This document shows, piece by piece, positions 36,666-50,833 of a stretch of DNA of 64,000 bases. Source of the stretch: Trichoplax sp. H2 (Eukaryota; Placozoa; Uniplacotomia; Trichoplacea); NCBI GenBank assembly GCA_003344405.1, contig NOWV01000151.1, positions 62,001-126,000 on the forward strand, read 5' to 3'. A program made the position numbers and the translations under genes. Numbering within the stretch: position 1 is the stretch's first letter; every line of letters begins with the position of its first letter. The notes under the pieces are model-generated. The model searched no databases. It was not told the DNA's origin and saw only the letters and a list, made by a program, of their open reading frames with translations.

Positions 36666-38824
36666 GTTTTCGACTCACTTTGCGCCTTTCTTGGGCAAAA
36701 TGAGAAAGCAGCGCTCTAGCTCCTTTGCGCCATCTTCCTTGCTGCTCGCTTTTTAGAATCACAATAGTTTAATGACTCCACTTTGTGCTTCACTGAATTG
36801 GGAGTATACAACAGCAACGGTTACCCTACTTATCCTTCGTGATGACTGCCCGGAGTATGCAGAATGAAGAGTGCAACATTTCCTAGATCATGTGTTTATC
36901 AGTGCAAGTACTGTATCTCCAAAGGAATTGCACGACAGCATCCATTTTCTTTGTTACTTTTACTTTATTATAAGGATTGGTTCTTTTGCCAAGGACTATC
37001 TGCATTTATCTCTCAAGCAAAAATAAAATCATTCCATGACGCACACCGGCCACTTGAATCGGGCTGTGAAGAATTGACAATATCATAATATTATTATCCA
37101 AGCTTCAAACCATGAACAATTTTGACGTAGAACCACAAAATGCAGTTTTCTCGCGATATGGCATACTAGTTAAATACTGTGTACTACTTACTACTAGACT
37201 ACAACGTAGCCATGGCTGTTAATCCGTCATCACTACCATATGATTCACGTGCACTGATTTCAAAATACCGTAATGTTGTAAGAGTTGAGAGACCGCTCTG
37301 CTACGGCACAGCAGTAATTTTTTGTTATGCATTCGAGAGAAATGAATCAATGACATCAGCCAATTAATATCTAAGCAAGACGTAAAAAAATACGTTATCA
37401 ACTCAAGTATACTGTGTCATGGACTATTTGACCAGGTACACTATATCTTCGACATGTCTGCATTCCGTAAAGTACATAGAAACTTCTTTGAGAAGTAAAC
37501 ATCCTTAGAACTTCTGTGCAACTCTCCTAACACCTAGTAAATTAGTTGAAATATAAAAATTAGAAATGAACTACAGTATGAATATAAAACTCTTTGCATA
37601 GATGACTGATTTACTTACATATACCCGTAGCATCTACATTGCATACTACTAGAGAAGCGATGAATTACAGCAGTATCGCGATTATTATTACTGTGAACTG
37701 AAAGCGCCTTACAGTGCACCTTTTATGGGTGATAAAAGTAGGTGAAATTACTGTCCAGTGTGCAACAGGGCCGTGATGTACTTTTAGAGTTATGACGATG
37801 TTTGAAAGTGCAATATCCAATTAACAAACTTGTATATACTAATACCTGATTTAGGTAAATCCAGTATTGCCTCCAATAATTATTTATCCTCTCATCTAAT
37901 TCAAGCGCATTCGAAACTGGATTGCTTGAAAATTATCCTATTACTCCCAAAGTTTCATACAATGTTGATAAATTCTTATCCTATGAAATGGATGGAAACT
38001 TTTAGAAGTTTCCGTATTGCATTGCTATTTAAAACTATAGTGTAAAGTACTGTACTGCAGTACGCTCGTATATGTGAGAAATACTTGTATAGGATAGATA
38101 TATCGCTAGACCACGATAAGTACAGTAACTACTACCGATATCATATTATTCCATCAATTCATTCAGACATTGGCGTAACGATAAATACACATCATCATAT
38201 ACTCTTATAGGCTTATTATTTGGATTAATACTTTAGCAATCTGAAGTAAATACAATATGGAAATCAAATATTGCATTGCTATCGAAAGCTATAGACTTGT
38301 GAATTACAGTATCTACATATACAAATCTATGGTATTGAATCAATACTTTCGCATTCTGGAATAAATGTAGATGTACTTCATAAAATATAGTCTAGATTAT
38401 CTGTAAGTAAACAGTAGGTGTATCACAATTAATACTCTGAGACAAGGAAACGTACAGTAAAAATCTATAAGTAACTACTGACTTCAACGTTCTTTTACCA
38501 AACGTTAAACACACACAGCAAAGTACCGTAAAGATAGAATCTTTATTAGCATAGACACATTTACAACTTTTCACCACACAACCCAACTCCAATGTTCACG
38601 TTTATATAGAAACCGGCTAATCTGTAAACAACATTATTATTATACCTTACTAGGAGAGATATCTTGAACTGAGACGTTCCTTACAGAACTTTTATATAAG
38701 AAAATATTTTTCGTCTCTTACTCATACTAAATTTTGATCTAAGCATGTATGTTGTCTAGTTCAACTATCATTAGCTAGAACTATATTAGAACTATAACTA
38801 AAGGCATCGAAGAGTAGTATAAAT

Positions 38825-38895
38825 ACCCCGGCGCTGCTCATTTAAAGGGAGGGCAGGCGTTACTAGAACCTGAATCATCTCACTACTATCTACAC
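38825..38895 (+). promoter_or_regulatory. TATA-box core promoter without an identified gene
   Basis: agtataaataccccggcg matches a strong TATA box with GC-rich flanks. About 30 bp downstream is a GC-rich segment (agggagggcaggcgtt), unlike the surrounding AT-rich DNA. This is the usual layout of a metazoan core promoter. The following kilobase has only short frames (for example 39505-39765), so the transcript is unknown and may be non-coding or made of small exons. Confidence 0.35.
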
Positions 38896-41800
38896 ATAAT
38901 AACAAATAATATCAAATATGTAATAAGCTATTACAAATAATATCCACGTTAAGGCACTACTTATCATACCTAGTACTACAAATATGAATATTTCCCATAT
39001 TAGCTATTACCGCACTATTCAACTATCCTAACGGTAAGGTAACACCGCAACAAGATGCAGGGCTACGATATTATGAATATGCATCATCCAATTACAAGTA
39101 ATTATATCATTATTGCAACTTATAACTTTCACCAATGCCAATACATCCAATAACTCAAATCGTCAAAACGTATAAAACTGCTAAGAGAACGCTTACAACA
39201 AGAGATCAATTTTGCCATCTTCGTGATGAATGATAATAATTATTAGTGACCCTTTGGATTTAAAAAATACTCAAGTACCATCTATTTTTTATCATTTTTA
39301 TAAATTGTCAATGTCACTCTAGCATTAGGAAATAAATCCAGATATAGCGAATGAAAAGCAGAAGTTATCAGTAATAATAGATGCCCCAGTTTAGCAACAT
39401 CAATCCTTATAATACAGTTACAGTATTTTATTCATGCAACTTCAACAGCAACAACTTTAACTAGCAACAGCCGACAACCCTTCTAATTTGTACTTAATAT
39501 TATAATGAAATTTCTCTTTCATTTCATTTTCGCACGGCAATGGAAAATAAATCCAACTGTAAGCATTGTTCGTGAAATGTTGAAATTATCGGTAACTACA
39601 GAAATACGAGATAGTAAATTAATCTGTATATCTGATTGTTATAGCTCAATAAATATAATTTTACAGATAATAAGCGACTCTGACTTTGAAAATTATTCAA
39701 ATACTGCTTGTTCTCAACCAGTAGTACCCATGGAACGTAAAAATAAGACTAATTTTTCATTTTAAATTGGACAATTGGAAAAGGTTATAGTACAATATAT
39801 AATCATTTATGTACATTGCATAGGAAATAATCAACGTATTAATCCATTACATAACCTGTACAAGTATACAGTGCACAACTATCTCCAGCGTAATTTTCAG
39901 ATTTATGAAATATGCTACTCGAGATAGTCGATTCTAATAGATGCAATAAGAAATTAGGCTGGCTCCAGGGCACCATAATTAATGAATAGAACAACAAGCG
40001 ATCATTAGTATGGCCTATAAGTGTTATGATTAGTTAAAGTTTAACGTATTATAAATAACAGTAACCTTTATCGACTCGGGAATTAAAGAAGTACTGTACA
40101 TATGGTAATTTATTGCACCTGCAGAAAGACGATTGCATAGATATTACAGCTAATTATTCTATTTATAAATTATACGAAAACCAGACTACAAGGCAACTTT
40201 ATATTTTATCTCTAATTCAAGAAATGTCTAGAAGTTTGCGACAAAATATCTGTAATGGGAATAATTTTTCGTGCTTCATCTTTAATTAAAATTAGTAGCA
40301 AAGACATCTACGTAAATTGAATTTCTTATTCTCAGGTAGTGACAACAGCAACCCAATATTATCACACTGTGTGACCTATCAGACGATTTAAAGTATATGA
40401 TGATGGATCAAAAGGTAACTTTCTTCAATCTTGAATTCAAGAAACATCAGGTTTGTGAAAAAAATTTACGACAATGCAGTATTAAGTTAGTTATCTTGTT
40501 GAGATAGAGCAACCAATAAACAAAGTACGGGTAATTCTATAGTCAAAAATTATATTAATGTCAATAATATCCAGAGTAACTATAGTTGTTCAATTAGGGT
40601 AACATAAAGCTACAGATCTTCAAAAGCAATTCTTTTTCATGAATAAATTGTAACGTCAGTAATGAATATTATCAGAATTATTTCTTAAATTAAGGTAAAG
40701 CAATAAATATGTTGAGCTTCTTTATCCACAAATTGCGACAAAATCAGTATTATAACATTATTTGAGTTACCCGCTAAACTAGATCAGTATTGTAATAATG
40801 CAATACTATAATTTGCTATATAACTATAGCATAGCAAAAAAAGATCCTAACGAAACTTTATTCCATCTTAAATCTAATACATAGTCCCCGATAACATCTG
40901 CACAAGATGTAAGAATAATCATACTATAAATTGTTTATATAATGTTATCACATTATACGAAGTGCTAGTTCGCTCAAAAGTATGAAATAGATGACAAAGC
41001 AACTTTATTTTATTCTAGATCCCAAAATTTCCGTAATAAATATCGAAAAACATAAATTTTATGAGAGACTTTATCTGAATGCATTCTAGTGTTATAGATT
41101 ACAAGCAATTCCACACGATAGATTGTGATAGCATCTGTTATATACCACAATTGCTCTGTAGCATAAGCCAACAAATAAAATTTCTAATAACAGACAACAA
41201 TGCAACTTTATTCACACCGAAATTAAAAAAATCATAGAGCTTTAAACACCAATTGGAGGAAATCTCTACATTTATTTATTCAAAATTTGAACAATAGCAA
41301 TCCACCCTTGAATTCTATCAAGTGCGTAGTACCACTCTAAATAATTCTATCATAATAATCCACATGGATCTGATTACACAATCTTATTCAAAAAGCAAAT
41401 TGTTTCATTAAAAATATTATTTACCCAAAAGGTAGATATAAATCTTTCTTTATTTTTAATTATAATTATCAATTGATCCAAACTACATTTAACCGGTATT
41501 TCATTTAATTACTCATATCCACATTATATCGACTATGGTAATTAATGTAGTCTTAGAGATATTATCAATTATTTGGTGCGCAATTTATTAAATATTGCCG
41601 ATCCTAGATAGCATTGTGTAGCAATAATTGATTATAATACATAATACTGGTTTCTCAATTCTACAGTATTGGATGAACTAAAATTTTTAACCAATCCGTC
41701 AAAGATATTAACTTTAAAATAATAACATCGGCTGCCCGATGTAAACATTAAAACTAATTGTTCTATACTCAATTAAACTGCTGAAACTATTTTATAAGCT

Positions 41801-44800
41801 TACAATTAAAACAAGAATACTAAGAAATAATTATATAAGTATCGATAGCCGTCACGCCCTAAAGATCAAGTACTGTATATTAGGAGCAAAATATTCAATA
41901 ATACCATATAGCCTAGAATTGTAGTGTTAACAATAGTTTTTACAGTAAGAAATGCCCAATTCGTGTTTTGCATTAATTTAATAAACTGAGAGACAATAAT
42001 TCATATCAGATAGGTATTACCATTTATGAACACCTTATAAGAATAACTGAATATATTATTTACAGATCGTAATGAAACTTTATTTAAATTTATGATATTA
42101 CCTTTAAAACTTATTTACTTGATTTAATTCAAGCTAGTTGCCTTATATATGATATTCTATGCTGAAAATTCTCCCTTATTCTACTAATCATGTTTATTAA
42201 TTGAGCATTAGATGATAATGTGATATCATTTTATATGATCAGCTATTTTAGAACTTACTTTCATACGTATGTATAGTAGCAGGTTAACCAAACAGAAATT
42301 TAATTCAGCAACTTTTACAATTAAAAAAAGTATCAGTAGTTACGAGCATTACATCTCTACCATATCTCTATAAGGGGAATCATATTGATAACTAGAAAGA
42401 TGAAGTTGAAAGATGAATTTAAATAAGGAAACGATTGTATTTCAACACTTAAAAAAAATTATTTATTTACAGTATTAGTCATAGATTGGTATATCAGAAT
42501 TATGTTGTTCATAATCGAGATTCTATTCAATTTTTTTAATAGTATTAATTCATTTCTAGCATAATTGAATGCCTTTCAAGTTTTAAAATTGATAAAATTA
42601 AAACTGGAAGCTTTAAACACTCGAATTTCAGGTATTTCTTACAAGACTATAATACAATTAACAATGTAGCATTGTAGCAAATAGAAGTAAACATGTTGTA
42701 AAAGATGATAACTGTCATCCTTTGTAATATTATAATTTAATTATAGAAGCCACATCATTTTATATCATTCATTATCCAATTTAATGAAACTTTAGATTTA
42801 ATGTTTTAAAATTAGATCACATTGAGCTACTTAATTGACTGACATGGAATGTGTTTACTTTGTCATTTTTATAGACTTTTACTGTATAGTTTTTGAATAA
42901 ATTATAGTTAGTAGATAAAAAATTATACAGTAATTCAACATTTAATATCCGTAAGTTAACATCAACGCTAAATCGACTACAAGCTACTCCGTGCTATTAA
43001 TTCTTACATCTACCCTACCTTAGTTTATATTCTACAACAGCAGCTAGTATATCGGAAAATAATAGCCTAAATTTATTCTAGCATAGCATCGGTAATATGT
43101 GTATCTCTAATTTAATAGCGCAGAGTACCTATAAACAATCACAGTTTAAAAGGCCATACGCGATCAATATTATAAAGCTGCAAGCTTAAAGGTAATTCTT
43201 AAAAGGGCATTATTACATAGCTAATTTGCTTGAATAATTAACGAACGATATAAGAGACAATAAATTTAATCCTTATTATAATAAAATCAAGATCATTGTT
43301 ATACAAAGCTGGCCTAACCTATCATTTAAAGCCTCCATATTCAGTCATTCTAATCCTGATATCATCAAATTTTGAATAGATTACGTCATTATCATATTCA
43401 GTTCTAATTATTATATTTTTCGTATTGATTCTGGAAGCACTTTCTAATATATACATAGAATTTTCAGTTAAAGTGATCGAGATTTTATTGGGATGTCAAT
43501 ATTTCTATTAATGAACTATCACACAAATCATTGTTTACCAGCCGATTTGACTTCAATCCCGATAGTCCGGAATATTAATCAAACAAAATTCTTTACTGCG
43601 TACTATTATCATACTTTTAAAACGTACAGTTATTATAATTAGCTAAAATAACCCCATTAAGTTCTATTCCAATATAATTTCTACAAGCCGGAAATATTAC
43701 CGAACGCAAAAAATTTGACAAGATTAGAAGCTGAAGATGAACGAGTTTTATTCCAGGTATACACTCATATCATCATGGTATAATTTAAATTTTGGTAACA
43801 TGCCTATTTGTCGTCGGTACTTTATATTTATTAAATTTTCTACGAATTTAAGTAATAAGAAAAATTCGCAAATAACTAATAAAGAAAAATCCTGATTTTG
43901 ATATCCAAGTGTCTATATTAGTTATTACAATTTACTTTGGCCTTGAACTATGTCTCTGTCTTTTGATGTGCGATTATTCCTATGCACAATAATATAATAG
44001 AGATAATGTAGACAAAGCAAGCAGGTGACAATTATTGTTTCTACACAATGTTAAGAATCAAATTGCAAGTCCCAAGTCTAAAATTATGAATATTACCATA
44101 TACGTATATGCATAGTGATTAACATTAACTTTCAACGAGAATGTCAAAAATGATGAGAATAAGTTTTAAATGTACTTTTTAGGCAATTGAAGTTATCGGA
44201 ATGTAACCGTACTCAGATAAAGACAATTTAGGTGCGAAACTAACTGTAAATTGTATTAATTCGGCAATACGTATGCTCATTGAAAACTCATCTATGGTAT
44301 AGCCCATACGATCAAATAATAGTACCAAAATCGTCAACAATTTAATGCATTACTGAGCCAGTGGAAATGATGTAGCAAATGTAATACGCTAACTGAAGAA
44401 TACGTAAAATTGTACATATGATCCATAATCTTTTATATAACCCTAAATTAATGCCAGGGCTATAAAAAGACATTAATATTACACATACCCCTTCCTTCTA
44501 TATAATTTTAATGATTTCGCATCATTTATGTGTATAATAAATATTATGATAATTTATCATTTATATTGCAAAGAATTAGTCATCAAGCCTCGAATTCTTT
44601 TAGGGACAACAATAATTAATGTGAATACCGTAATTTCTGTCTTGATGACCAAGATTCAGCTAACCTGAATAATAATAATATTTAACATTAAAAAACAGGT
44701 ATTGTGGTATAAAATGAAACAGCACCAAGTTGCAGACCCTATTTTCATTCAGTAAATTGAAGGCATATAAGACAATTTCAGTATCAATATCAATCTTTAA

Positions 44801-47800
44801 TTATATCAAACATTTGTTATGATAACTTTTATTCTTATAAATATCAATACATTAAAATAGCGATGATGTCTAGTCAGTTAATGCATTACCTTTAATAGAT
44901 GCCATCCTCATTTGTAAAGAGTATAGTGGCGACAAAGTCCATATAAGGATTTAAAAAGGATTGTTAGAGTTCAGATGGAGTCATAATAGTCAACACAATA
45001 ATTAAATAAGTCTTCGTATTCCTCAGTTTCAGTTTCATTGTCATCTATTCTTTAATATTATATTTGAATATTCATGATCGCACACCTTCCCCTTCAAATA
45101 TTCTTAATCAAATTTTAGCTCTAATTCTCTTCCAACGACATGTCGAAATTTAGGCAAATTTTTGAAGTTATTACAATTCTGCATGATTGTATTCATTTTG
45201 TTCTTATTGGTATCATATTAGCTATTTCAATATTATCTTTAAAATGCTTATAAAAATTTTCGGGCGAAAAGAACTTTTTATATCTAAATTACCCTATATG
45301 GCTTAGATAATTTAATCAGACTCAATTTCTTTTTAAATATCAATTTCGATACTGCATATAATGTAGTCAATTGTATCAGGAATAATAAGTAGAGCACTAT
45401 TCGTCATTCTCTCCTCAGAATAACTTAACAAAGAATAGGGAATTATTTGTCCTTGAACTCAGCTTCTACCCACGCTACAACAGAAAGTTTATGCCTTTAA
45501 TTTTTATAAGAAACAGTACAAATCTTAGATGATACTTTGAAAGATCAAATTTTATAAAATTTATGTTGTATGTAAAATTATTAGGTAAAAGAGAAGAATC
45601 CAATCAACCTCAGATTAATATTCATAAAGTACCACCAAACACCCATTCTTTCAAATATATATGTCGCCATGATTCCGTTTAAGTTCTTAATCTGAAACTT
45701 ATTGGTAAGCATTCCTATAATTTCATAATAAGTTAACCGTACTGACGCAGTCATGTTTAGTATTAAAATATTAATGTGGCCATAAAAGATGAAAATCATT
45801 AATAACGAGTAGGTTCGGCGTCAGAAATATCAAGCAAAACTAACTGCTAAAATTTATTCACGTCTATATACCAAACTGAATTGTATAATATATTTCGTAA
45901 TATTAATTACTTCCACAACGTAATATATATTTAAGGGAAGTCAAACTATTTCATTGCTAATGAACTGTACTCACTGCAAAATATGTTTATACCGTGTTGA
46001 ATAAAATTTTTCCGATTAACTGCCTGATTAATAGTTTAATTTAAGAAAGACTTAGCAACAATAAGACTTGTTAGTTTGCGCCTTACTCTGGCACACTATG
46101 CCTATGCCGAATAGGTGCTAATTTATATGTCTATAATAAAACGATATAACATCTGTTTCATTAAATGATCTGCAGTGTAATATAAGCAAAATATATTAGT
46201 TAGTGATATTACATAACATCAATTAAGTTGCGTTATTTATATAAAAATAAAACGCAAATAAGAATAAAAAAGTACCTTGCCTTTCCTCATTAAAATTAAT
46301 CAACTTTCTACAGTAGCTTTCAATTCCTGTTTAGCTTACGGGCGGTATTTGACTGGATTCCTGCAGGCACACATTGTCATAGATAGTAAAGTTGGATGCT
46401 ATGTCAAGATATAGCCCAGTCATTGTTTTAGAAATCTAAAATAAAAAAGGACTAGCAATACTACTGACTGTAACAAGAGTAGATACAAATCAAACAAAGC
46501 AAAACTAAAATAATATTCTATCTTTATCAGCTTCCAATCCATGTAAAAATCTATATAGCTTCGACACTTGGGATAGCAATAAATCGCAATCTGACGTATG
46601 GTATCAAGTACATAATGCTCATCTTCGGTCGTTATTGCTCGAATTAAACAATGCAACAGATAACGAAATTGTTGCTTTTCTTGTCCGATTTTACATATAC
46701 ATATTCATATTCCCATAATAAAAGCTATGTAGCAATGACTTCAGAATACGTATAAGTTAGAACATTGATAATATGTCATACCACCCAGAATAAACTAGTA
46801 ATTTTGTAAGTGTATGCAATATATAATTTTCTAAATCTATCCTTCGTAGATTGTCAATCAAACAGTACACATATGAAATACAAGGCCTAATAATTGCTTT
46901 TTCTGTCAATCAATTATAAATGCCTACTAGTCAAATTACCTAGCCCAAGCATAATAATAATTAATTTTTTATATATAATAATATTTCTTTACTAAATAAA
47001 CAATATAACATGTTGTTAGCTCTGTTTATCGACGATATGTATACAAGTAATATACTTTACATAGCTATTCATTATTAACAAAAGTTTAGATATTCCGTAA
47101 TCAAAGAAAGAATTGATTGCAGAGTCTAAAATGACTCATACTATTGTGCTAGCATGCATACCAACAATCACAGCTAATAATTAAAATTGGTAAGCCCTTA
47201 CTTTGATTTTTATATAATTTCTATACATAATTTTTATTTTAGCCAGTTAACGACAAGATGAGAGAGTAGTAAAGTAGTAAAAAGAAAAGTGCAGCTATTG
47301 ACGTATGAAATGCAGAAATAGTAATAATTCTAGTTGCAATTATTATCAGTTTCATACTTTACTGTCTTAATTTACTATCAATTTAAGAGGTCAATTGTAA
47401 CAATCATTTAATATCTTTTTAATCGATTTCTACACATGCTTGCCCCCTATCATCAATTCGTGTATCAATACAAAGATCCATATGGTGGATGAAAACTTTC
47501 TCGATATCAAACAGTAAGATTCTCTAAATATACAAATGAAATTACCATAAAACAGTTTCATACGACAGTATTTGCTCTTTGCATACTTAGCTATATCAGG
47601 GCTTATCCATTTATCACGCTATCTTAATACTGTAAAATATCAAAAAATTAAAAAGAATCTAAATGGAGAGTGCAGTCTGGTTATATTATAAGATTATTAA
47701 GTATTTTATGATCAATAGAGAAATCTAAGCATTTTAATATCAACAAAAGACAGCCATTATATTGATTATGATGTATTGCTAATGATTTCTTCATTATTGA

Positions 47801-48601
47801 AATGGTCTTCAATACTATTGGAATTAACTTTGATAATTAATATTACATTTTATATGTCGTGTTACAGCAAGTTTGAGATGCATCTAGTACAGTAAATTAG
47901 CATATGTGCATAAATATTACTACATCCAAATGCGGTAGATGAGAAGTATAAAGACCTATGTATGTATAATACACTACAACAATTCAATTAAACCGCTAAC
48001 TAAATAGCTCTACTTTTGTTGTTGATTCTTTTTCATTAACAATCACATATCAATCGAGCAAGTTGTGCGTGGTGTTTTATCTAGTAAAAATGCTAAGATG
48101 TCAAGTCTAACTTGAAATGTAAAGTAGAAATAAAGCATTGACATTTTATTGGAAATTATATTTCGTTATAATTAAAATAAATCAACTTGAAAGCCAGCCC
48201 ATCTAAGTGACCAACAATAATAAATTCACTTTTTCAACTGACTGTTACCATATTAATTAATGTTATTGATTATCAATTATAATCAAATTGTATACGTCAA
48301 ATAAAGTCTAAAAGATTTGACAATTCCATAGAGTGATTCAGTCTCTATTATAATAGTCTATTTGTCTTATGGCAGTGTATCTTCTCTTTATTTTTAATTA
48401 TACAATTACATAATTAAATTGCAATATTTCTTATCGTTCTATTCTATTTACAGATATAAATAATGCAATCTTAAATTAAGTCATCAACTGTAGTACTGAA
48501 TAGAAAGAGCGCACGAATAAGTTCCCGTAGTAAAGCGGAAAACTCTTTAAAAGTAGTTGCTCCGGTTCAAACTTGCTCAATATTCATTAGAACCATTTAT
48601 G

Positions 48602-48687
48602 GTAAACATTCTTCCTTTTCTCTTGTTCTATCAATCAGTTCTATTTATTCAAATTAATTCATATTTTATACTACATAATTTTTACAG
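48602..48687 (+). other. Probable 5'UTR intron of the opsin-like GPCR gene
   Basis: A donor (ttatg|gtaaac at 48602) and an acceptor (aatttttacag ending at 48687) bracket 86 bp of T-rich sequence 41 nt upstream of the start codon at 48729. The size fits the other introns here. It is predicted from splice motifs only. Confidence 0.35.
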
Positions 48688-48728
48688 TTTTAACTTATTT
48701 TAACGAGCGAAAATAATTTAAGGAGAGA

Positions 48729-50833
48729 ATGTTACAGTCTTTATCCACTGCAAATATAGTTTTTGCTTCCATTAACTTAATAGTACTAACGTTTGGTGTA
48801 AGTGGAAACGCTATCCTCATAGGTTACTACCTTTTACGACGAAAGAAGCTACACGTTATCGATATTGAAATACTAAATTTGGTTTTCTCTGACTTGGGCT
48901 ACCTTATTTTCAGGTAATAATTAGAGTACATCATATATCGATTTAACATTCGAGCACGCTCAACTAATTACTTCATGGCTTGATTTCGTTATTAAATTGC
49001 AATTAGTCAACTATTTTCTGGAAAATATGTTATCTTAGTACAATAAAGAGTAAACTAGAAATAAGAGTATCCTACTCTCATATCAGCCATAATTTATCCT
49101 TACTTGGAATAGAATAGTCGGTTATATAGTTGCTTCAGAGTAATTTCAAAGTGTACGCGGAAATATAATAGTCTTTATTGCCCCTCGGTCTATAGACAAT
49201 TAATGCCCCTAATTTTAGTTTGATTTTATTTATATACCTATTTCGAATCATAAATGATCAGGTAACCATTAAACACTGTTATAATCATCCTAGCAAATGA
49301 CCAAATTACGATCCATACAGTTTATAAACCAATGGCATCATAGCATAACGTACTATTCGGTCTAGAAGAATTTTCTATCATTTACTGTAAAAACTTTTAA
49401 TTATCAGAATATCATAACCGTATATACTGAACAAGTATATTGGTAACTATTAACTGCTGCTATCGATCACATTATTGACTTAATATCTCCAACAAAAATT
49501 TTTTATAACAGTTCTTGCAAGCATACCCTGAATAATGTAGATAATATACTTTATTTTCAACCAAATTAGCCTTATGTGGGTCATTATACTTTATAGGTCA
49601 TTCCAAATTCATTCTTAAATAGCCTGAATTTTATTACTTTAGATGAATAAATGGAACATGATAACAATACAGTTAATTCCTTCGCGCTAGATTTTTATTC
49701 TTAAAGCATAAGATTTCCTTACAGTCATTGTGAAATTTTACAATTTGAAATAAAAGGCTTATGTATAAAATTAAAATTAATTATCAAACCTTATTTTTAC
49801 AATCACTGATAACATTTTATTTATCAAATTACTGTAGTAAATCAGTATACAGTATGCTAATAACACAGCGAAAGCTTTCTTTACAATTTCATTAATGCTA
49901 TTTTTAAACATACCTAAGTATTTAAATATGGAATAACCTTAACAGGATATCTTCAATTAATTAAATTAAATCTTTTTCTAAACTAATAGCTGTATGTACT
50001 CTATATTGGGATACTTTTCGAGCGGCCGTCCAATTTTCACTGAATCTTCATCAGGCTGCCGTTACTTCTTTCTGCCGATTGCTATCTTCAGTCAAACAAC
50101 ATCACTGCTTATGGTCTTAATTGCGCTGACACGTTATGCAAAAATCGTCCATCCTAACTCTTTCCATTCTTTCTTTACCAAGAAGAATATCATTGTGATG
50201 ATGACGTGCATATGGTGTCTTGGAATGATTATGCCTTCGCTTTCAGTCCATGGTAAATGGGGCAATATGGCTTACTTCAATTCAACTGGACTATGCGCAA
50301 TTACTTATCAACCTCATCAATCTTTGGCTAATTTATCATTTTTAATTACTACTATATTATGTAATTATTACTTGCCGTTTTTGACTATATGCTTTTGCTA
50401 CGTCAGTATTAGCAAAGCAAATAGTCAAAGTCAGCGTAATATACTTAGTCATAGTCAACTCTCACGCTTAGGTAGTATTTCCAGTATAAGCCATTTGTTA
50501 CGCAAAGCAGACACTTTGCAATTAAATACATCGATATCGATTATTTGCATTATTTATTTACTCTCATATGCGCCTTACTTTATCTGTCATTCTATCCAGT
50601 TAGCTGGATGGATAACTATTAATTCATATCAAAAAAATTTTTTATTCGTTATTATGAGTATTAACAGCTTTAGTAATCCTGTGATATTCACAATTATAAA
50701 ATGTAGAGGTAAAAAACAGCAAAACATTAAATCCAGCACTTTACACAGTTTTAAAACTACTATCACATCGGATAATGCAAAAACTTCTATCGATATTCGA
50801 TCAACAACGATGGCTAATACACCAATTGCATAA
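48729..50833 (+). CDS. Opsin-like class A GPCR lacking the retinal lysine, two exons
   Basis: Exon 1 is 48729-48913 and exon 2 is 49990-50833. The junction TTC AG|C TGT gives 342 residues. Seven membrane segments are present. Landmarks: Gly26-Asn27 in helix 1, NLVFSDLG in helix 2 (Asp55), Cys85 and Cys164 for the conserved disulfide, TRY at 109-111 in place of DRY, SYAPY in helix 6, and NPVIF at 291-295. The SDLG helix-2 pattern and the loop-1 GRPIF spacing resemble opsins. The residue aligned with the Schiff-base lysine (six before the NP Asn) is Ser285, so covalent retinal binding is not expected. Placozoan lysine-less opsin relatives (placopsins) are the closest known concept, and I cannot confirm membership. 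Intron position and phase match the paralogue at 56150-61226. An AATAAA lies 15 nt after the stop (50848). Confidence 0.85.

Larger units (their letters stand above)
34184..48728. other. Large gene-poor interval
   Basis: About 14.5 kb without a confident gene. The left part (about 35.9-38.1 kb) is rich in palindromic GTAC words, tandem repeat units and hairpins, listed separately. A TATA-type core promoter sits near 38.8 kb. ORFs at 35937-36239, 37179-37367, 37830-38045 and 39505-39765 look like chance frames. A minus-strand frame at 46420-46700 is slightly protein-like and is discussed as a finding. Much of the interval from 40 to 48 kb is plain AT-rich DNA in which I see nothing definite. 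Confidence 0.45.

Noticed and set aside
39505-39765. 86-residue ORF starting with a hydrophobic MKFLFHFIFA, considered as a secreted peptide precursor of the orphan promoter
   Set aside because: The signal-like stretch is short, there is no propeptide cleavage pattern, and no splice link to the promoter could be shown.
48535-48590. ggttcaaac T-loop-like word resembling a tRNA
   Set aside because: No matching stems or anticodon arm around it; more likely the 5' leader of the opsin-like GPCR gene.
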